From contig NZ_VXCA01000049.1 in assembly GCF_011369485.1 (NCBI RefSeq), positions 1 to 64,000 of the forward strand: a DNA stretch of 64,000 bases, given 5' to 3'. Of this stretch, positions 52,371 to 60,450 are shown in pieces. Origin of the DNA: Pseudomonas atagonensis (lineage in GTDB: Bacteria > Pseudomonadota > Gammaproteobacteria > Pseudomonadales > Pseudomonadaceae). Below the pieces are notes generated by a model. That model did not search any database and was not told where the DNA came from. It worked only from the letters and a program-made list of their open reading frames with translations. Both the position numbers and the translations under genes were made by a program. Numbering within the stretch: the first letter of the stretch is position 1; every line of letters starts with the position of its first letter.

Positions 52371-54005
52371 ATGAAAGACCATTTGATCGAAATCCGCGAC
52401 CTGCGCGTCGCCTTCGCCGGGCAGGAAGTGGTGCACGGTTTGAACCTGGACATCCGCCGTGGCGAGTGCCTGGCGCTGGTCGGTGAATCCGGTTCCGGCA
52501 AGTCAGTGACCGCACATTCGATCCTGCGCTTGTTGCCGGGCAAGAACGTCAGCAGCAGCGGCTCGATCAGCTACAACGGCGTCGACTTGTTGCAGGCCAG
52601 CGAGCAGCAGATGCGCGGTTTGCGTGGCAACCGCATCGCGATGATTTTCCAGGAGCCGATGACCTCGCTGAACCCGCTGCATACCGTAGAAAAGCAAGTC
52701 AGCGAAGTGCTGGAAATTCACAAGGGTTTGAAGGGGCGCGCTGCCCGCGAACGGACGTTGGAGTTGCTGGAACTGGTCGGCATTCGCCAACCGCTGCAGC
52801 GCTTGAAAGCCTATCCGCACCAGCTCTCCGGTGGCCAGCGGCAACGAGTGATGATCGCCATGGCGCTGGCCAACGAGCCCGAGCTGTTGATCGCCGACGA
52901 GCCAACCACCGCGCTGGATGTCACGGTGCAGCAGAAAATTCTCGAACTGCTGATCGAGTTGCAGCAACGTCTCGGCATGTCGCTGTTGTTGATCAGCCAT
53001 GACCTCAATCTGGTGCGGCGCATCGCTCAGCGAGTCTGCGTGATGCGTCATGGCGAGATCGTCGAACAGGCCGATTGCGAAACGCTGTTCCGTGCGCCGC
53101 AGCATCCGTACAGCCGCTTGCTGATCGAGGCCGAACCGAGCGGCGCACCGGTGGCCAGTCAGTACGATCACAACCTGCTGGAAGTCGATGACCTGAAAGT
53201 CTGGTTCCCGTTGCCCAAGGCATTGTTCAGTCGTCAGCAGGATTACATCAAAGCCGTGGACGGGGTCAGTTTCACCCTGCAACGCGGCAAGACGCTGGGA
53301 ATCGTCGGTGAGTCCGGTTCAGGCAAGTCGACGCTGGGTCAGGCGATCCTGCGGCTAGTGGAATCGGAGGGCAATATCCGCTTCGGCAACAAACATCTGA
53401 GCCTGCTCAACCAGCGTTTGATGCGGCCGTTGCGGCGGCAGATTCAGGTGGTTTTCCAGGACCCGTTCGGCAGCCTCAGCCCACGGATGTCGGTGCAGCA
53501 GATAATTGCCGAAGGGTTGCTGACCCATGGCATCGGCACTGAAGCCGAGCGCGAGGCGGCGGTGATTCGCGTGCTGGAGGAGGTCGGCCTCGATCCGCAG
53601 AGTCGCCATCGTTATCCCCACGAATTTTCCGGTGGCCAGCGCCAGCGCATATCCATTGCCCGAGCGCTGGTGCTGGAGCCGGCGCTGATTCTGCTCGATG
53701 AACCGACGTCGGCGCTGGATCGCACGGTGCAGAAGCAGGTGGTCGAGTTGTTGCGACAATTGCAGATCAAGCATGGGCTGACGTATTTGTTCATCAGCCA
53801 TGATCTGGCGGTGGTGCATGCGCTGGCGCATGACTTGATGGTGATCAAGGATGGCAAGGTGGTTGAGCAGGGATCATCGCGGGACATTTTTGCAGCGCCG
53901 CAGCATCCTTACACCCGGGAACTGCTGAAAGCCTCCGGCCTGAAGTCCGACCCAGAACCCTGTAGGAGTGAGCCTGCTCGCGATAGCGGTATTCCAGTGA
54001 CATAA
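52371..54005 (+). CDS. yejF: peptide ABC transporter ATPase, double cassette (YejF-like)
   Basis: The 544-residue protein is a fusion of two ABC cassettes. Cassette 1 has GESGSGKSVTAHSIL, LSGGQRQRVMIAMAL and LLIADEPTTALD. Cassette 2 has GESGSGKSTLGQAIL, FSGGQRQRISIARAL and LILLDEPTSALD. Both Walker sites and signatures are intact, so both can hydrolyse ATP. It energises import by YejB/YejE. The last 15 or so codons (after SDPEP) are encoded by a REP palindrome, so the C-terminus seems to have been extended by a repeat. CGGAG precedes the ATG. Confidence 0.93.
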   Translation: MKDHLIEIRDLRVAFAGQEVVHGLNLDIRRGECLALVGESGSGKSVTAHSILRLLPGKNVSSSGSISYNGVDLLQASEQQMRGLRGNRIAMIFQEPMTSLNPLHTVEKQVSEVLEIHKGLKGRAARERTLELLELVGIRQPLQRLKAYPHQLSGGQRQRVMIAMALANEPELLIADEPTTALDVTVQQKILELLIELQQRLGMSLLLISHDLNLVRRIAQRVCVMRHGEIVEQADCETLFRAPQHPYSRLLIEAEPSGAPVASQYDHNLLEVDDLKVWFPLPKALFSRQQDYIKAVDGVSFTLQRGKTLGIVGESGSGKSTLGQAILRLVESEGNIRFGNKHLSLLNQRLMRPLRRQIQVVFQDPFGSLSPRMSVQQIIAEGLLTHGIGTEAEREAAVIRVLEEVGLDPQSRHRYPHEFSGGQRQRISIARALVLEPALILLDEPTSALDRTVQKQVVELLRQLQIKHGLTYLFISHDLAVVHALAHDLMVIKDGKVVEQGSSRDIFAAPQHPYTRELLKASGLKSDPEPCRSEPARDSGIPVT

Positions 54006-54051
54006 GTGTCGGTTGACACGACGCCATCGCGAGCAGGCTCACTCCTACAGG
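53960..54051. repeat. REP doublet, TGTAGGAGTGAGCCTGCTCGC variant
   Basis: TGTAGGAGTGAGCCTGCTCG and GAGCAGGCTCACTCCTACAG form an inverted pair. The left arm lies inside the last codons of yejF. This variant occurs once in the window. Confidence 0.92.
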
Positions 54052-54170
54052 GAGATTAACGGGTTTGAAATTTATTTTTCGGGTACTGCATCCAATTGCC
54101 TCCGCCACGGGTAGTCCCTGTAACAGCCCTCTTCGGCTGCCAGCGGTCTACCCTTTCGGAGAAACAACTG

Positions 54171-54692
54171 ATGAACATCACTAAGCTGATCTGCCTCACC
54201 GGTTTGCTCGCAGCCACCTCCTCGGCGTTCGCTCAAAGCGGTCTGCCCGATAGCATCAAAGTCCCGGATGGCCACAAGGTCGCGATGGAAACCACCGGGG
54301 TCGGTGAGATCACTTACGAATGCCGCGACAAGCCCAATGCGGCCGGACAGACCGAATGGACGTTCGTCGGCCCCAAAGCCGTGCTCAATGATCGCAGCGG
54401 CAAACAGGTCGGCACCTACTTCGGCCCGCCGGCCACTTGGCAGGCCAAGGACGGTTCGAAAATCACCGGCACGCAACTGGCCGTGGCACCGTCGAGTCCG
54501 GGCAATCTGCCTTATCAACTGGTCAAGGCCAACCCGGCCGAGGGCAAAGGCGCAATGAGCGGCGTGAGCTACATCCAGCGCGTTGCACTCAAGGGCGGCG
54601 TGGCACCGGCAAGCGAATGCACGGTCGCAAACAAGGGCAAGCAGGAAGTGGTGAAGTATCAGGCCGATTATATTTTCTGGGCGGCGAACTGA
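54171..54692 (+). CDS. exported DUF3455 protein
   Basis: The 173-residue protein has a signal peptide (MNITKLICLTGLLAATSSAFA) and the DUF3455 pattern: PDSIKVPDGHKVAMETTGVGEITYECRDK, then WTFVGPKAVLNDRSGKQVGTYFGPPATWQAKDGSKITG and PYQLVKA. A cysteine pair (YECRDK and SECTVAN) may form a disulfide. The family is periplasmic or secreted and has no proven role. GGAG lies ahead of the ATG. It precedes an ECF sigma operon after a REP doublet, a recurring neighbourhood worth checking elsewhere. Confidence 0.85.
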   Translation: MNITKLICLTGLLAATSSAFAQSGLPDSIKVPDGHKVAMETTGVGEITYECRDKPNAAGQTEWTFVGPKAVLNDRSGKQVGTYFGPPATWQAKDGSKITGTQLAVAPSSPGNLPYQLVKANPAEGKGAMSGVSYIQRVALKGGVAPASECTVANKGKQEVVKYQADYIFWAAN

Positions 54693-54720
54693 GGTCACAG
54701 GCTCACACAATATTCGGCTA

Positions 54721-54810
54721 CTGTGGGAGGGGGCTTGCTCCCGAATTCGGTGTGTCAGTGAAAGGGATGCTGGCTGACACACTGCCTTCGGGAGCAAGCC
54801 CCCTCCCACA
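54721..54810. repeat. REP doublet, GGGAGGGGGCTTGCTCCCG variant
   Basis: TGTGGGAGGGGGCTTGCTCC and GGAGCAAGCCCCCTCCCACA form an inverted pair between the DUF3455 and sigma-factor genes. Confidence 0.92.
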
Positions 54811-54912
54811 AAGGCAATCCAGAAGGGAACCCAAACGTGCAATTCACAGGGCTGCCTACAAGGAAATTCTGGTTGTCTGGATGTTTGCGGAATGTGAGCT
54901 AGATTGCACGAC

Positions 54913-55449
54913 ATGTCATTGCCTGAAACCGTGTTCGACTATGAAGCCCGTCTCGCCGCCTGTGCCCGCGGCGAGCGCTCGGCTCTGCGCGATTTGTACG
55001 TGCAGGAAGGCCCGCGCCTGCTCGGCGTGGCCAAGCGTCTGGTGCGTGACACGGCGCTGGCGGAGGACATCGTGCATGAGGCCTTCATCAAGATCTGGAA
55101 CGGCGCCGCCGGGTTTGACCCGGCGCGCGGTTCGGCGCGTGGCTGGATGTTCAGCGTGACCCGGCATCTGGCACTGAACCTGCTGCGTGATCAGGGTCGG
55201 GAAACGCCGTTCAGCGAAGAACATGAAGTGCCCGCGCACGACGATGATGCCTTCGAGGCCCATGCGCATTCGGCACGCATCCATCGCTGCCTCGAACAGC
55301 TCGATGCGCAACGCCGGCGCTGCATCCTTCACGCCTACGTCGACGGCTACAGTCACGCGCAGATATCCGCTCGCCTCGACACGCCGCTGGGCACCGTCAA
55401 AGCCTGGATCAAGCGCAGCCTCAACGCGTTGCGGGAGTGCATGGGATGA
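54913..55449 (+). CDS. ECF sigma factor
   Basis: The 178-residue sigma factor has region 2 as LYVQEGPRLLGVAKRLVRDTALAEDIVHEAFIKIW (core binding and -10 recognition). Region 4 is CLEQLDAQRRRCILHAYVDGYSHAQISARLDTPLGTVKAWIKRSL (-35 recognition). It fits the SigK-like ECF group that pairs with RskA/ChrR-type anti-sigma factors. The ATG at 54913 is used; a TTG at 54904 would add three residues. The stop overlaps the anti-sigma start in ATGA. Confidence 0.93.
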   Translation: MSLPETVFDYEARLAACARGERSALRDLYVQEGPRLLGVAKRLVRDTALAEDIVHEAFIKIWNGAAGFDPARGSARGWMFSVTRHLALNLLRDQGRETPFSEEHEVPAHDDDAFEAHAHSARIHRCLEQLDAQRRRCILHAYVDGYSHAQISARLDTPLGTVKAWIKRSLNALRECMG

Positions 55450-56138
55450 CCACCGAATCGGCGCAGGAACGCGATGAACTGGCTGGCGAATACGTGCTCG
55501 GCACGCTCTCGGCCGAACAGCGCATCGAGGTACAGAAACGCCTGGCGCAAGAGCCGCAGCTGCGCGCAGCCGTGGATGCCTGGGAACGGCGGCTGCTGGA
55601 GCTGACGGATTTCGCCGCGCCACAACAACCGTCGACGCAGTTATGGCAGCGGATCGAGCGCAGCGTTGAACGCCTCACACAAAAGGCGCCAGCCACTTCA
55701 TGGTGGAATCTGCTGCCGCTATGGCGCGGTTTAAGTGCTGCAGGGTTGGCCGCGACATTGGTATTGGGCTCGATCCTGCTGACCCAGACCACGCCGAAAC
55801 CGAATTATCTGGTGGTGCTGGTCGCGCCGCAGGATAAGGCGCCGGGCTGGGTAATTCAGGCCAGCAATGCGCGAGAGATACAGTTGATTCCATTGGGTGT
55901 GGTCGAGGTGCCAGCGGACAAGGCGCTGGAGTTCTGGACCAAGGCTGACGGCTGGCAAGGCCCGGTGTCATTGGGTCTGGTCAAGCCGGGGCAAGCGCTG
56001 TCAGTGCCGCTGGACAAGTTACCGCCGCTGCAACCCAATCAGCTGTTCGAGCTGACGCTGGAGGGCGCCAACGGCTCGCCGATCGGCAAACCGACCGGGC
56101 CGATTCAGGCGATCGGGCGCGCGGTGAAGGTGATGTAA
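55446..56138 (+). CDS. anti-sigma factor (RskA/anti-sigma-K type)
   Basis: The 230-residue protein has an N-terminal anti-sigma domain (ERDELAGEYVLGTLSAEQRIEVQKRLAQEPQLRAAVDAWERRL), one membrane helix (GLSAAGLAATLVLGSILLTQ, about residues 97-118) and a periplasmic RskA domain (PNYLVVLVAPQDKAPGWVI and PIGKPTGPIQAIGRAVKV). No zinc-binding His-x3-Cys-x2-Cys motif is seen. It is inferred to hold the cotranscribed sigma factor at the membrane until a periplasmic signal releases it. Its start overlaps the sigma stop (ATGA). Confidence 0.9.
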   Translation: MTTESAQERDELAGEYVLGTLSAEQRIEVQKRLAQEPQLRAAVDAWERRLLELTDFAAPQQPSTQLWQRIERSVERLTQKAPATSWWNLLPLWRGLSAAGLAATLVLGSILLTQTTPKPNYLVVLVAPQDKAPGWVIQASNAREIQLIPLGVVEVPADKALEFWTKADGWQGPVSLGLVKPGQALSVPLDKLPPLQPNQLFELTLEGANGSPIGKPTGPIQAIGRAVKVM

Positions 56139-56271
56139 GGCTCTGACGCGGGGCTTGCGGCAATCATCATTGGCGTCGATGTTCACCATTACATCAATGA
56201 AGTTCTCATAAAAAATCCCGGGCGTAACATCGGCTCCACACCAACCAACAACACCCCCGGAGCACACCATC

Positions 56272-56517
56272 ATGAAACGCCAAACCATCCTCGGCATCGC
56301 TTTTTCGGTTTTCGCAATCAACGCTTTCGCCGCTACCCCGGCCCACACCATGATCGCTGAAGGCGGTTCCGACAAACTGATCGAAAGCCGTGTGGCTGAA
56401 GGTGGTTCGGATCGTCTTATCGAACGCCGCGTCGCTGAAGGTGGTTCGGATCGTCTGATCGAACGTCGCGTCGCTGAAGGTGGTTCGGATCGTCTGATCG
56501 AACGTCGCGTCGCCTGA
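56272..56517 (+). CDS. secreted peptide made of 13-residue tandem repeats
   Basis: The 81-residue protein has a signal peptide (RQTILGIAFSVFAINAFA). The mature part is essentially four tandem copies of a 13-residue unit: IAEGGSDKLIESR, then VAEGGSDRLIERR three times. At the DNA level it is a 39-bp tandem repeat, the last copies nearly identical. CCCCGGAGC precedes the ATG. It follows an ECF sigma/anti-sigma pair by about 130 bp on the same strand and has its own terminator. No family is recognised; I have seen similar AEGG peptides in pseudomonads. Confidence 0.75.
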   Translation: MKRQTILGIAFSVFAINAFAATPAHTMIAEGGSDKLIESRVAEGGSDRLIERRVAEGGSDRLIERRVAEGGSDRLIERRVA

Positions 56518-56547
56518 ATGAATGGCGTTACCGCAACAACCCAGAGA

Positions 56548-56575
56548 AACCCGGCTGCCGTCAGCCGGGTTTTTT
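56548..56575 (+). terminator. Rho-independent terminator after the repeat peptide
   Basis: AACCCGGCTG and CAGCCGGGTT form a perfect 10-bp stem with a four-base loop followed by a T run. Confidence 0.93.
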
Positions 56576-56588
56576 ACGTCTGCCTGAT

Positions 56589-57680
56589 TCAGCCGCCCTT
56601 GGCCATGCAGCGTTTGTAACGTTCATCCACGCGTTTGGCAAACCACGCCGTGGTGAGTGTTCGGGTGATTTTCGGGCTCTGCAGCACGATCCCCGGCAAC
56701 ACCGCACGCGGCAGCTTTTTCCCCTCCGCTTTCTCCGCCAATTCGAATACCCGTTGATAGAGACTGGTCTCTTCGAACTCCAGGGTTTTGCCCTTTTCCA
56801 ATTGATCGCGAATGGTCGGGTTGCGCATGCCCAACGACTTGCCGAGGGTGCGTACCGCGAGTTCGGTGGTACCGGGCATGATCGAGTCGTAGCGAATCAA
56901 ATCACCGTCGAGCGCCAGCGGAATGCCCGAAGCACGGCTCACCGCATTCTGAAACGCCGCATTGCGGCTCGCGTACCAACCGGCATTGAAGTCGGCGAAG
57001 CGGTACAGCGGTTCGCGATAGCTGACCGGATAACCGAGCAGATGCGCGATACCGAAATACATGCCGCCACGGCGGCTGAACACCTCATGGCGAATCGTGC
57101 CGTCCACCGGGTACGGGTAATCCTTGGCGTGCTGTTCGGCAAATTCGATGCTGACCTGCATCGGCCCGCCGGTGTGCACCGGGTTGAAGCCACCGAACAA
57201 CGTCCGGCCCATCGGCACCCGACCAATGAAGTCGTCGAAAATCGCACTCAACTCTTTTTCACTGCGCGCCGCACCCAGGCGTTCGCTGTAGGTTTTGCCA
57301 TTGGTCGAACGCACTTGCAGAGCGCCGCTGACCAGCAGGCTGGGAATATGCACTTTGGCGGCGCGACGGTCGATTTCGTCACGGGCGATTTTGCCAAGGC
57401 CGGGAACTGTCGGGTCGGCCTGAAAGGTGGATTCCTGTTCGGCCACAGCAAGCACCGAGCAGAGATTCTGTGTCGTCGGGCTGATGTTCTGTGCGGCGAA
57501 CGCGGCATAGATATCCGTGGCCCAGCCTTGGCGGTCGGCGGTTTTCGCGGGCATCAGCCGCACGATCTCGGCCTTCACTTCGGCGGGGGCACGGGGTGCA
57601 GGCTCGCTGCTGCGCTGACCGGCGCAACCGGCCAGCACCAGCAACGCGGCGAGGGTAATCAGTAATCGAGGGGCGTGCAT
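56589..57680 (-). CDS. DUF1615 lipoprotein
   Basis: The 363-residue protein has a lipoprotein signal peptide with lipobox VLAGC (LLITLAALLVLAGCAGQ). The body is of the DUF1615 family: LCSVLAVAEQESTFQADPTVPGLGKIARDEI, RTLFGGFNPVHTGGPMQVSIEFAEQHA and FSRRGGMYFGIAHLLGYPVSY. The Glu and the surrounding VAEQESTFQADP resemble a lysozyme-like transglycosylase site, so a cell-wall role is possible but unproven. The ATG at 57680 fits the signal peptide; the upstream extension does not. Confidence 0.85.
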   Translation of the reverse strand: MHAPRLLITLAALLVLAGCAGQRSSEPAPRAPAEVKAEIVRLMPAKTADRQGWATDIYAAFAAQNISPTTQNLCSVLAVAEQESTFQADPTVPGLGKIARDEIDRRAAKVHIPSLLVSGALQVRSTNGKTYSERLGAARSEKELSAIFDDFIGRVPMGRTLFGGFNPVHTGGPMQVSIEFAEQHAKDYPYPVDGTIRHEVFSRRGGMYFGIAHLLGYPVSYREPLYRFADFNAGWYASRNAAFQNAVSRASGIPLALDGDLIRYDSIMPGTTELAVRTLGKSLGMRNPTIRDQLEKGKTLEFEETSLYQRVFELAEKAEGKKLPRAVLPGIVLQSPKITRTLTTAWFAKRVDERYKRCMAKGG

Positions 57681-57756
57681 GTTGCTCCATCCAGTCCGTT
57701 GAGCCGGGTTCACCATACGATCAATGGGATTTCACAAGCCAGACTTTCACAGACCT

Positions 57757-57860
57757 TATGGCGAGGGGATTTATCCCCGATGGGGCGCGAAGCGGCCCCA
57801 CTTTTGATTTCCAAGGGGACTGCTGCGCAGTCCATCGGGGATAAATCCCCTCGCACAGAT
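57757..57860. repeat. REP-like doublet, GTGGCGAGGGGATTTATCCCC family
   Basis: ATGGCGAGGGGATTTATCCCC and GGGGATAAATCCCCTCGC form an inverted pair. It fills the first part of the 354-bp gap before the siderophore-receptor gene. Confidence 0.88.
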
Positions 57861-57936
57861 ACATCCCGTCACCTCCAAGTCCGCCCTCTGACTTAGGTTT
57901 CAGCCAGTGATAACAAACTGATTGCAAAACGTTACT

Positions 57937-57955
57937 GAGAAAATCTATCATTTGC
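57937..57955 (+). promoter_or_regulatory. weak Fur-box candidate
   Basis: GAGAAAATCTATCATTTGC matches the 19-bp Fur consensus GATAATGATAATCATTATC at 11 positions, with a good central ATCATT. It lies about 80 bp upstream of a siderophore-receptor gene, where a Fur site is expected. The match is modest. Confidence 0.3.
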
Positions 57956-58034
57956 ACCTGGAGTCGCATTTGCGCAAGGAGTTCCCGCGCCGCCCTTACT
58001 TTTTCTCATCGGCCGTGCGCCTCCAGGTACAAAA

Positions 58035-60239
58035 ATGCCCGCTCCAGCTCGACTTGCCGTGCCCTTCCGCCCGACGCTTCTCGCCCTGCTGTGCTCCCTG
58101 ACCATCACCGCCCACGCCGCTGAAGACGACAACAAAGCGCTGTTGCTGGACGACGTCAACGTCAACGCTCAAGCCCCGACGCCAAACGCCCAGCCCCCGG
58201 TCTATTCCGGTGGTCAGGTCGCACGCGGCGGCCAGTTGGGCGTGCTCGGCAATCAAGACATGATGGACGTACCGTTCAGCGCCGCGTCCTACACCGAGCA
58301 ACTGATCCAGGATCAGCAAGCCGAAGACGTCGCCGATGTGCTGCTTAACGATTCGTCGGTGCGTCAGGCTTCCGGTTTTTCCAACCAGGCGCAGATTTTC
58401 ATGATCCGCGGCCTGCCGCTGACCGGCGACGACATTTCCTATAACGGCCTGTACGGCGTGCTGCCACGGCAGATCATTTCCACCGACGCCCTGGAGCGCG
58501 TCGAAGTGTTCAAAGGCCCGAACGCCTTCATCAACGGCGTGACCCCGACCGGTTCCGGCATCGGCGGCGGCGTCAACCTGCAGCCCAAGCGCGCCGGCGA
58601 CGAGCCGCTGCGCCGCTACACCACCGACATCAACAGTGAAGGCCGCGTCGGTCATCACTTCGATATCGGCCAGCGATTTGGCGAAGACAACCGCTTCGGC
58701 GCGCGGATCAACCTGGCCCAGCGCGAAGGCGACACCGGCATCGATCACGAAAACCAGCGTTCGAAACTGTTCGCCATCGGCCTCGATTATCGCGGCGACG
58801 CGCTGCGTCTCTCCGGCGACTTTGCCTATCAGAAAGAACGTGTGAACGGTGGCCGCAACTCGGTCAACCTCGGCAACGCCACGCACATTCCGGACGCGCC
58901 ATCGGCGGACACCAACTACGCGCCGAAGTGGGGCTACACCGACATCGAAGACACCTTCGGCATGCTTCGCGCCGAATATGACCTGAACGACAACTGGACC
59001 GCCTACGCTGCCGGTGGCGCCAAGCACACCCGCGAAGTCGGGCGCTACAACTCGACTACGCTGGTCGGCAACAACGGTGCTTCGGTCACGACCGGCTCGT
59101 TCATTCCCCACGACGAAGACAACACCAGTGTCATGGCCGGCCTCAACGGCAAGTTCAACACCGGCGTCGTCAGCCACAAACTGAATTTTGGCCTGACCGG
59201 CATCTGGGCCGAACAGCGCAGCGCCTACGATTTCGACCTGACCAAATACGCCAACAACATCTACCACCCGGTGCAAACGCCTGCGCCGGTCGGCAACTTC
59301 TCCGGTGGCGACCTGAACGATCCGGGCATTGTCGGCAAAACCTTCAACCGCAGCATCGCGCTGTCCGACACCCTCGGTTTCTTTGACGATAGCCTGCTGA
59401 TCACCGCCGGCCTGCGTCGCCAGCAACTGGTCGTCCAGGGCTACAACTACGCCAGTTACGGCAGCGGCGGGCGCAAGTCCAGTTACGACGAATCGATCAC
59501 CACGCCGGTGTACGGCATCGTGTTCAAACCGTGGGATCACGTGTCGTTCTACGCCAACCACATCGAAGGTCTGGCGCAAGGCCCGACCTCGCCCACTACG
59601 TCCGGCAATCGCGTGGTGGTCAACGGCAACGAAGTCTACGCACCGGCACGTTCCAAGCAGACCGAAGCCGGCGTGAAGGTCGACATGGGCACCTACGGTG
59701 CGAGCCTGGGCGTTTATCGCATCGAGCAGCCGAGCAACGGCTATTCGGAAATCATCGACGCCAATACCTCGCGGTATGTGCGTGAGGGTGAGCAGGTCAA
59801 CAAAGGCGTGGAAATGAACGTGTTCGGCGAACCGGTCAGCGGCCTGCGCCTGATCAGCGGTCTGACCCTGATGGACACCGAACTGAAGAACACCCAGAAC
59901 GGCGCCAACGACGGCAACCGAGCGATCGGCGTGCCGACCTTCCAGTTCAACGCCGGCGCCGACTGGGACGTGCCGGGCTTGCAAGGCGTGGCGCTGAATG
60001 CGCGGATGCTGCGCACCGGTGGCCAGTACGCGGACGCGGCGAACAACCTCAGCCTGCCGACCTGGAACCGCTTCGACGCCGGCGCGCGTTATGCCTTCAA
60101 GGTGTCGGAGAAAGACGTGACGTTGCGTCTGGGCGTGGAGAACCTGGCGAACAAGAAGTACTGGGAATCGGCTCAGGGTGGTTATCTGACTCAGGGCGAA
60201 CCGCGAGTGGCGAAGTTATCGGGCACCATCGACTTCTAA
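58035..60239 (+). CDS. TonB-dependent siderophore receptor
   Basis: The 734-residue outer-membrane receptor has a signal peptide ending near AHAAED. The plug domain follows (DVPFSAASYTEQLIQDQQAEDVADVLLNDSSVRQAS, then FMIRGLPLTGDDISYNGLYG and RVEVFKGPNAFINGVTPTGSGIGG). The 22-strand barrel ends AKLSGTIDF. The plug pattern is that of the TIGR01783 siderophore-receptor family, closest to receptors for ferrichrome- or catecholate-type ligands. No N-terminal signalling domain is present, so it is not a FecA/FpvA-type transducer. The ligand is not assignable. A Rho-independent terminator follows. Confidence 0.92.
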   Translation: MPAPARLAVPFRPTLLALLCSLTITAHAAEDDNKALLLDDVNVNAQAPTPNAQPPVYSGGQVARGGQLGVLGNQDMMDVPFSAASYTEQLIQDQQAEDVADVLLNDSSVRQASGFSNQAQIFMIRGLPLTGDDISYNGLYGVLPRQIISTDALERVEVFKGPNAFINGVTPTGSGIGGGVNLQPKRAGDEPLRRYTTDINSEGRVGHHFDIGQRFGEDNRFGARINLAQREGDTGIDHENQRSKLFAIGLDYRGDALRLSGDFAYQKERVNGGRNSVNLGNATHIPDAPSADTNYAPKWGYTDIEDTFGMLRAEYDLNDNWTAYAAGGAKHTREVGRYNSTTLVGNNGASVTTGSFIPHDEDNTSVMAGLNGKFNTGVVSHKLNFGLTGIWAEQRSAYDFDLTKYANNIYHPVQTPAPVGNFSGGDLNDPGIVGKTFNRSIALSDTLGFFDDSLLITAGLRRQQLVVQGYNYASYGSGGRKSSYDESITTPVYGIVFKPWDHVSFYANHIEGLAQGPTSPTTSGNRVVVNGNEVYAPARSKQTEAGVKVDMGTYGASLGVYRIEQPSNGYSEIIDANTSRYVREGEQVNKGVEMNVFGEPVSGLRLISGLTLMDTELKNTQNGANDGNRAIGVPTFQFNAGADWDVPGLQGVALNARMLRTGGQYADAANNLSLPTWNRFDAGARYAFKVSEKDVTLRLGVENLANKKYWESAQGGYLTQGEPRVAKLSGTIDF

Positions 60240-60255
60240 GCGTCACGCCATCGTA

Positions 60256-60293
60256 AAAAAGGCCTCGCAGCTTCATGGCTGCGGGGCTTTTTT
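60256..60293 (+). terminator. Rho-independent terminator after the siderophore receptor
   Basis: The stem AAAAGGCCTCGCAG and CTGCGGGGCTTTT, with two wobble pairs, is followed by a long T run. Confidence 0.85.
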
Positions 60294-60317
60294 GTTTTTG
60301 TAGCGTTTGATAAGGCT

Positions 60318-60387
60318 CCTTCGCGAGCAAGCCCGCTCCCACAGGGGAACTCATTTCAATGTGGGAGCGGGCTTGCTCGCGAAGGGG
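60318..60387. repeat. REP doublet, tail-to-tail order
   Basis: CCTTCGCGAGCAAGCCCGCT and AGCGGGCTTGCTCGCGAAGG form an inverted pair with a short spacer of about 18 bp. Confidence 0.92.
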
Positions 60388-60450
60388 CCGCAACTGGCTA
60401 CCCTTTACATCTGATCCATACTTGCTGCACAGCCAAAGGAGGACAGGCCC

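Noticed and set aside
48276..54810. CRISPR array from regularly repeated palindromes
   Set aside because: The repeats are dispersed inverted pairs 60-100 bp long with kilobases of genes between them, which is REP behaviour; no direct-repeat/spacer series exists.
57996..59984. 662-residue open frame on the minus strand
   Set aside because: It is antisense to the siderophore receptor, whose plug and barrel motifs are unambiguous.
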